Below, piece by piece: positions 6,734-8,083 of a DNA stretch of 8,083 nucleotides. Made by a program: the position numbers and the translations under genes. Numbering within the stretch: the stretch's first letter is position 1; each line of letters opens with the position of its first letter. The notes beneath the pieces were generated by a model. It saw only the letters and a list, made by a program, of their open reading frames with translations. It did not search any database and had not been told where the DNA came from. The stretch lies in NCBI GenBank assembly GCA_023436525.1, contig JAEZIW010000200.1, positions 1 to 8,083 on the forward strand. The letters run 5' to 3'. Origin of the DNA: Bacillota bacterium (GTDB lineage Bacteria; Bacillota; Clostridia; Christensenellales; SZUA-584).

Positions 6734-6776
6734 CTTTGGGGGCATCCGGCAAGCACGGGTGCCCCCAAAGGCTTTT
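6734..6776 (+). terminator. Rho-independent terminator after the aldo/keto reductase
   Basis: CTTTGGGGGCATCCG (6734-6748) pairs with CGGGTGCCCCCAAAG (6756-6770) in a 15-bp stem with one G-U pair and a seven-base loop. The stem is followed by GCTTTT. It ends the plus-strand transcript. It also lies between convergent genes, but on the minus strand it lacks a T run, so it would be at best a weak stop for the lyase gene. Confidence 0.85.
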
Positions 6777-6867
6777 ACGCTGTCTGCCTTTCCCTTGTTG
6801 GCCTTCCCATCTGAAAACGAAAAACCTCTTCACAGCTTTAAAACAGGAAAGTATCTGGTTCTTGGAT

Positions 6868-7875
6868 TTAAACGATATATGCGATGGTTGCCTCGGGCAG
6901 ATAATGCGCAATGCGGTCGCGGAAAAACGCGGATGCCTCTTCTTTTGTGTCGCGCTTGTAGCCGTAGCGGCTGCGCCCGCAAAACGCCATCGAATCCTTG
7001 TCATAAAGGTTCCATGCGCCGGGGAACGCTTCTTCGTTGATCGATTTCGTCACCATGCCGTATGTCATGTAAATCAGCTCCAGCGCAACCGAACGCTTGA
7101 TGCCGGGCAGCAGCCTCTCCGCCATTACAGCGAACAGATTCTCATACATCTGCCGATATCCGTCCGCCATTATGATGGGCGCGACGAGTATCCCTGTATC
7201 ATAACCGGCTGTGTAGAGCTTGTTCAGCGCCTCGATGCGATCCAACAGCTTCGATGTGCCGAATTCAACGTGTGAGATAATCTCCTGCGGATTCAGGCTC
7301 ATGCGTATTGTCACGTTGTGCCCGTGCGGCAGCTCGAGCAACGGATCAACCATGCTGAACTTTGTAGGCAGCGTGATTCGCGCGTTGTCGACCGCTGCAA
7401 ACTGTTTAATCGTCCACTCGAGATTGCCGCTGACGGTGTTTTCTAATACGAGGTCAGAATTGCTGCCAATCTCAAAAACGCTGCCGGGGTATTTATCGGC
7501 GGCGCGCTTCAGCTTATCCATCATCTCTTCGCGGTTTACAAACACGCGTAAATATGCGCTTGTGTAGTAGGTGCAAACGAGGTAGCAGTATAGGCACATC
7601 GCGGCGCAGCCGGACGATGTATACGGCACTAGAAAGTCGGATGTTTTGTTGTTTTTCTGATGCGTCAGTGATTTTCGAATTCCCAGCACAAGGTAGTTTT
7701 TCATCCTGGAAAAATCGGAATTGGGCCGCTCCCGCAGCTCCGGTATTTTATTATGATTGTCAATCTCAATAATGTCGATGCCCATGGCACTGTATTTATC
7801 GATTAGCTCTCGACCGAGCTGATAACCGGTGCAGCCTTTTTCGGCATAGACTCTTTCAGGAACAAATGCTTTCAT
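6868..7875 (-). CDS. splB: Spore photoproduct lyase family radical SAM protein
   Basis: A 335-residue radical SAM protein of the SPL family (B. subtilis SplB is of similar size), which reverses the 5-thyminyl-5,6-dihydrothymine lesion in UV-irradiated spores. The N-terminal FVPERVYAEKG resembles the usual SPL beginning. The cluster motif C90-x3-C94-x2-C97 sits in SSGCAAMCLYCYLV, with both tyrosines that follow in SplB conserved (Y96, Y98). KFSMVDPLL (172-180), the 'MSLNPQ' strand (192-197), GTSKLLDRIEALN (206-218) and GRSRYGY (300-306) follow the family. The SplB hydrogen-donor cysteine (FEASC in SplB, from memory) is Ser138 here (FEIGS). C101 or C299 could substitute, or the protein may act on another lesion. 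The ATG at 7875 has GGAGG eight bases upstream. It is convergent with the reductase gene and appears to be a single gene. Confidence 0.88.
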   Translation of the reverse strand: MKAFVPERVYAEKGCTGYQLGRELIDKYSAMGIDIIEIDNHNKIPELRERPNSDFSRMKNYLVLGIRKSLTHQKNNKTSDFLVPYTSSGCAAMCLYCYLVCTYYTSAYLRVFVNREEMMDKLKRAADKYPGSVFEIGSNSDLVLENTVSGNLEWTIKQFAAVDNARITLPTKFSMVDPLLELPHGHNVTIRMSLNPQEIISHVEFGTSKLLDRIEALNKLYTAGYDTGILVAPIIMADGYRQMYENLFAVMAERLLPGIKRSVALELIYMTYGMVTKSINEEAFPGAWNLYDKDSMAFCGRSRYGYKRDTKEEASAFFRDRIAHYLPEATIAYIV

Positions 7876-7953
7876 ATGTTATTCCTCCAAAGCCTATTAT
7901 CTGCGCTTTTTCTTAACAGTATTAAGCTTGAAAGATCCTGTCTTTGGTATCAG

Positions 7954-7984
7954 TTGCATTTCGGCTTTGATTTGCTGGTATAAT
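7954..7984 (+). promoter_or_regulatory. Possible outward-facing promoter upstream of the lyase gene
   Basis: TTGCAT (7954-7959) and a perfect TATAAT (7979-7984) are 19 bases apart, longer than ideal. It would drive a gene beyond the right edge. An imperfect palindrome, TTTGAT...ATCAAA (8003-8008 and 8019-8024), lies just downstream where an operator could sit. No clear start codon with a ribosome binding site is seen before the edge. Confidence 0.3.
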
Positions 7985-8083
7985 GATTATTTTAAGACTC
8001 GTTTTGATATATTTATAAATCAAAGCAAACGTCAATTGAGCAAAATTTGGGTCCGGTAACGATCAGCTTACACATCATGAGGT

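Noticed and set aside
6736..7275. Plus-strand open frame overlapping the terminator and the 3' half of the lyase gene
   Set aside because: It starts inside the terminator hairpin and runs antisense to the lyase; no recognisable product.
7979..7985. CATTATA on the minus strand, matching a sigma-G -10 pattern, upstream of the lyase gene
   Set aside because: B. subtilis spl is sigma-G controlled, which made this tempting, but no sigma-G -35 element stands at the right spacing and the same bases form a plus-strand TATAAT.
8013..8082. Minus-strand open frame at the right edge (contains KLIVTGPKFCSIDVCFDL)
   Set aside because: About 22 codons only, with no recognisable family; it cannot be told apart from chance without the flanking sequence.

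Overview
The window looks like chromosomal DNA of a Clostridia-type Firmicute. The signs are strong GGAGG ribosome binding sites, a spore photoproduct lyase family gene (repair of UV-damaged spore DNA), an RlmD/RlmCD-type rRNA methylase with an iron-sulfur cluster, a surface lipoprotein nucleotidase and a MocR-type regulator. The genes have mixed, moderate base composition, while the gap at 1979-2756 is visibly AT-rich. No RNA gene, CRISPR array or intact mobile element was seen. || Layout, left to right. 1-122 (-): N-terminus of a GNAT-like acetyltransferase running off the left edge. 290-1978 (-): 5'-nucleotidase/2',3'-cyclic phosphodiesterase family lipoprotein. 1979-2756: a 778-base stretch without an intact gene. 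It holds the last ~49 codons of a large serine recombinase (+ strand), a decayed and frameshifted coding stretch on the - strand, and a triple 19-bp tandem repeat that runs into the end of the next gene. 2757-4103 (-): 23S rRNA uracil-5-methyltransferase. 4142-5545 (-): MocR/GntR regulator with an aminotransferase-like domain. 5666-6673 (+): aldo/keto reductase, ended by a strong hairpin terminator at 6734-6776. 6868-7875 (-): spore photoproduct lyase family radical SAM protein. 7876-8083: its upstream region, with a possible outward promoter. || The best functional unit is the divergent pair of MocR regulator and aldo/keto reductase. Their 120-base intergenic region carries two face-to-face promoters whose -10 boxes overlap, and phased direct repeats (ATTGGC and CTATTAAT elements) typical of a MocR operator, so the regulator probably controls both genes. 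The regulator has Asn where MocR proteins carry the PLP-binding Lys, so it may sense its ligand without a PLP Schiff base. The other genes look like independent housekeeping or accessory units. || No wholly new multi-gene system is evident. The most notable points are the Lys-to-Asn MocR with its compound operator, the lyase homolog lacking the canonical catalytic Cys, and the recombinase relic.
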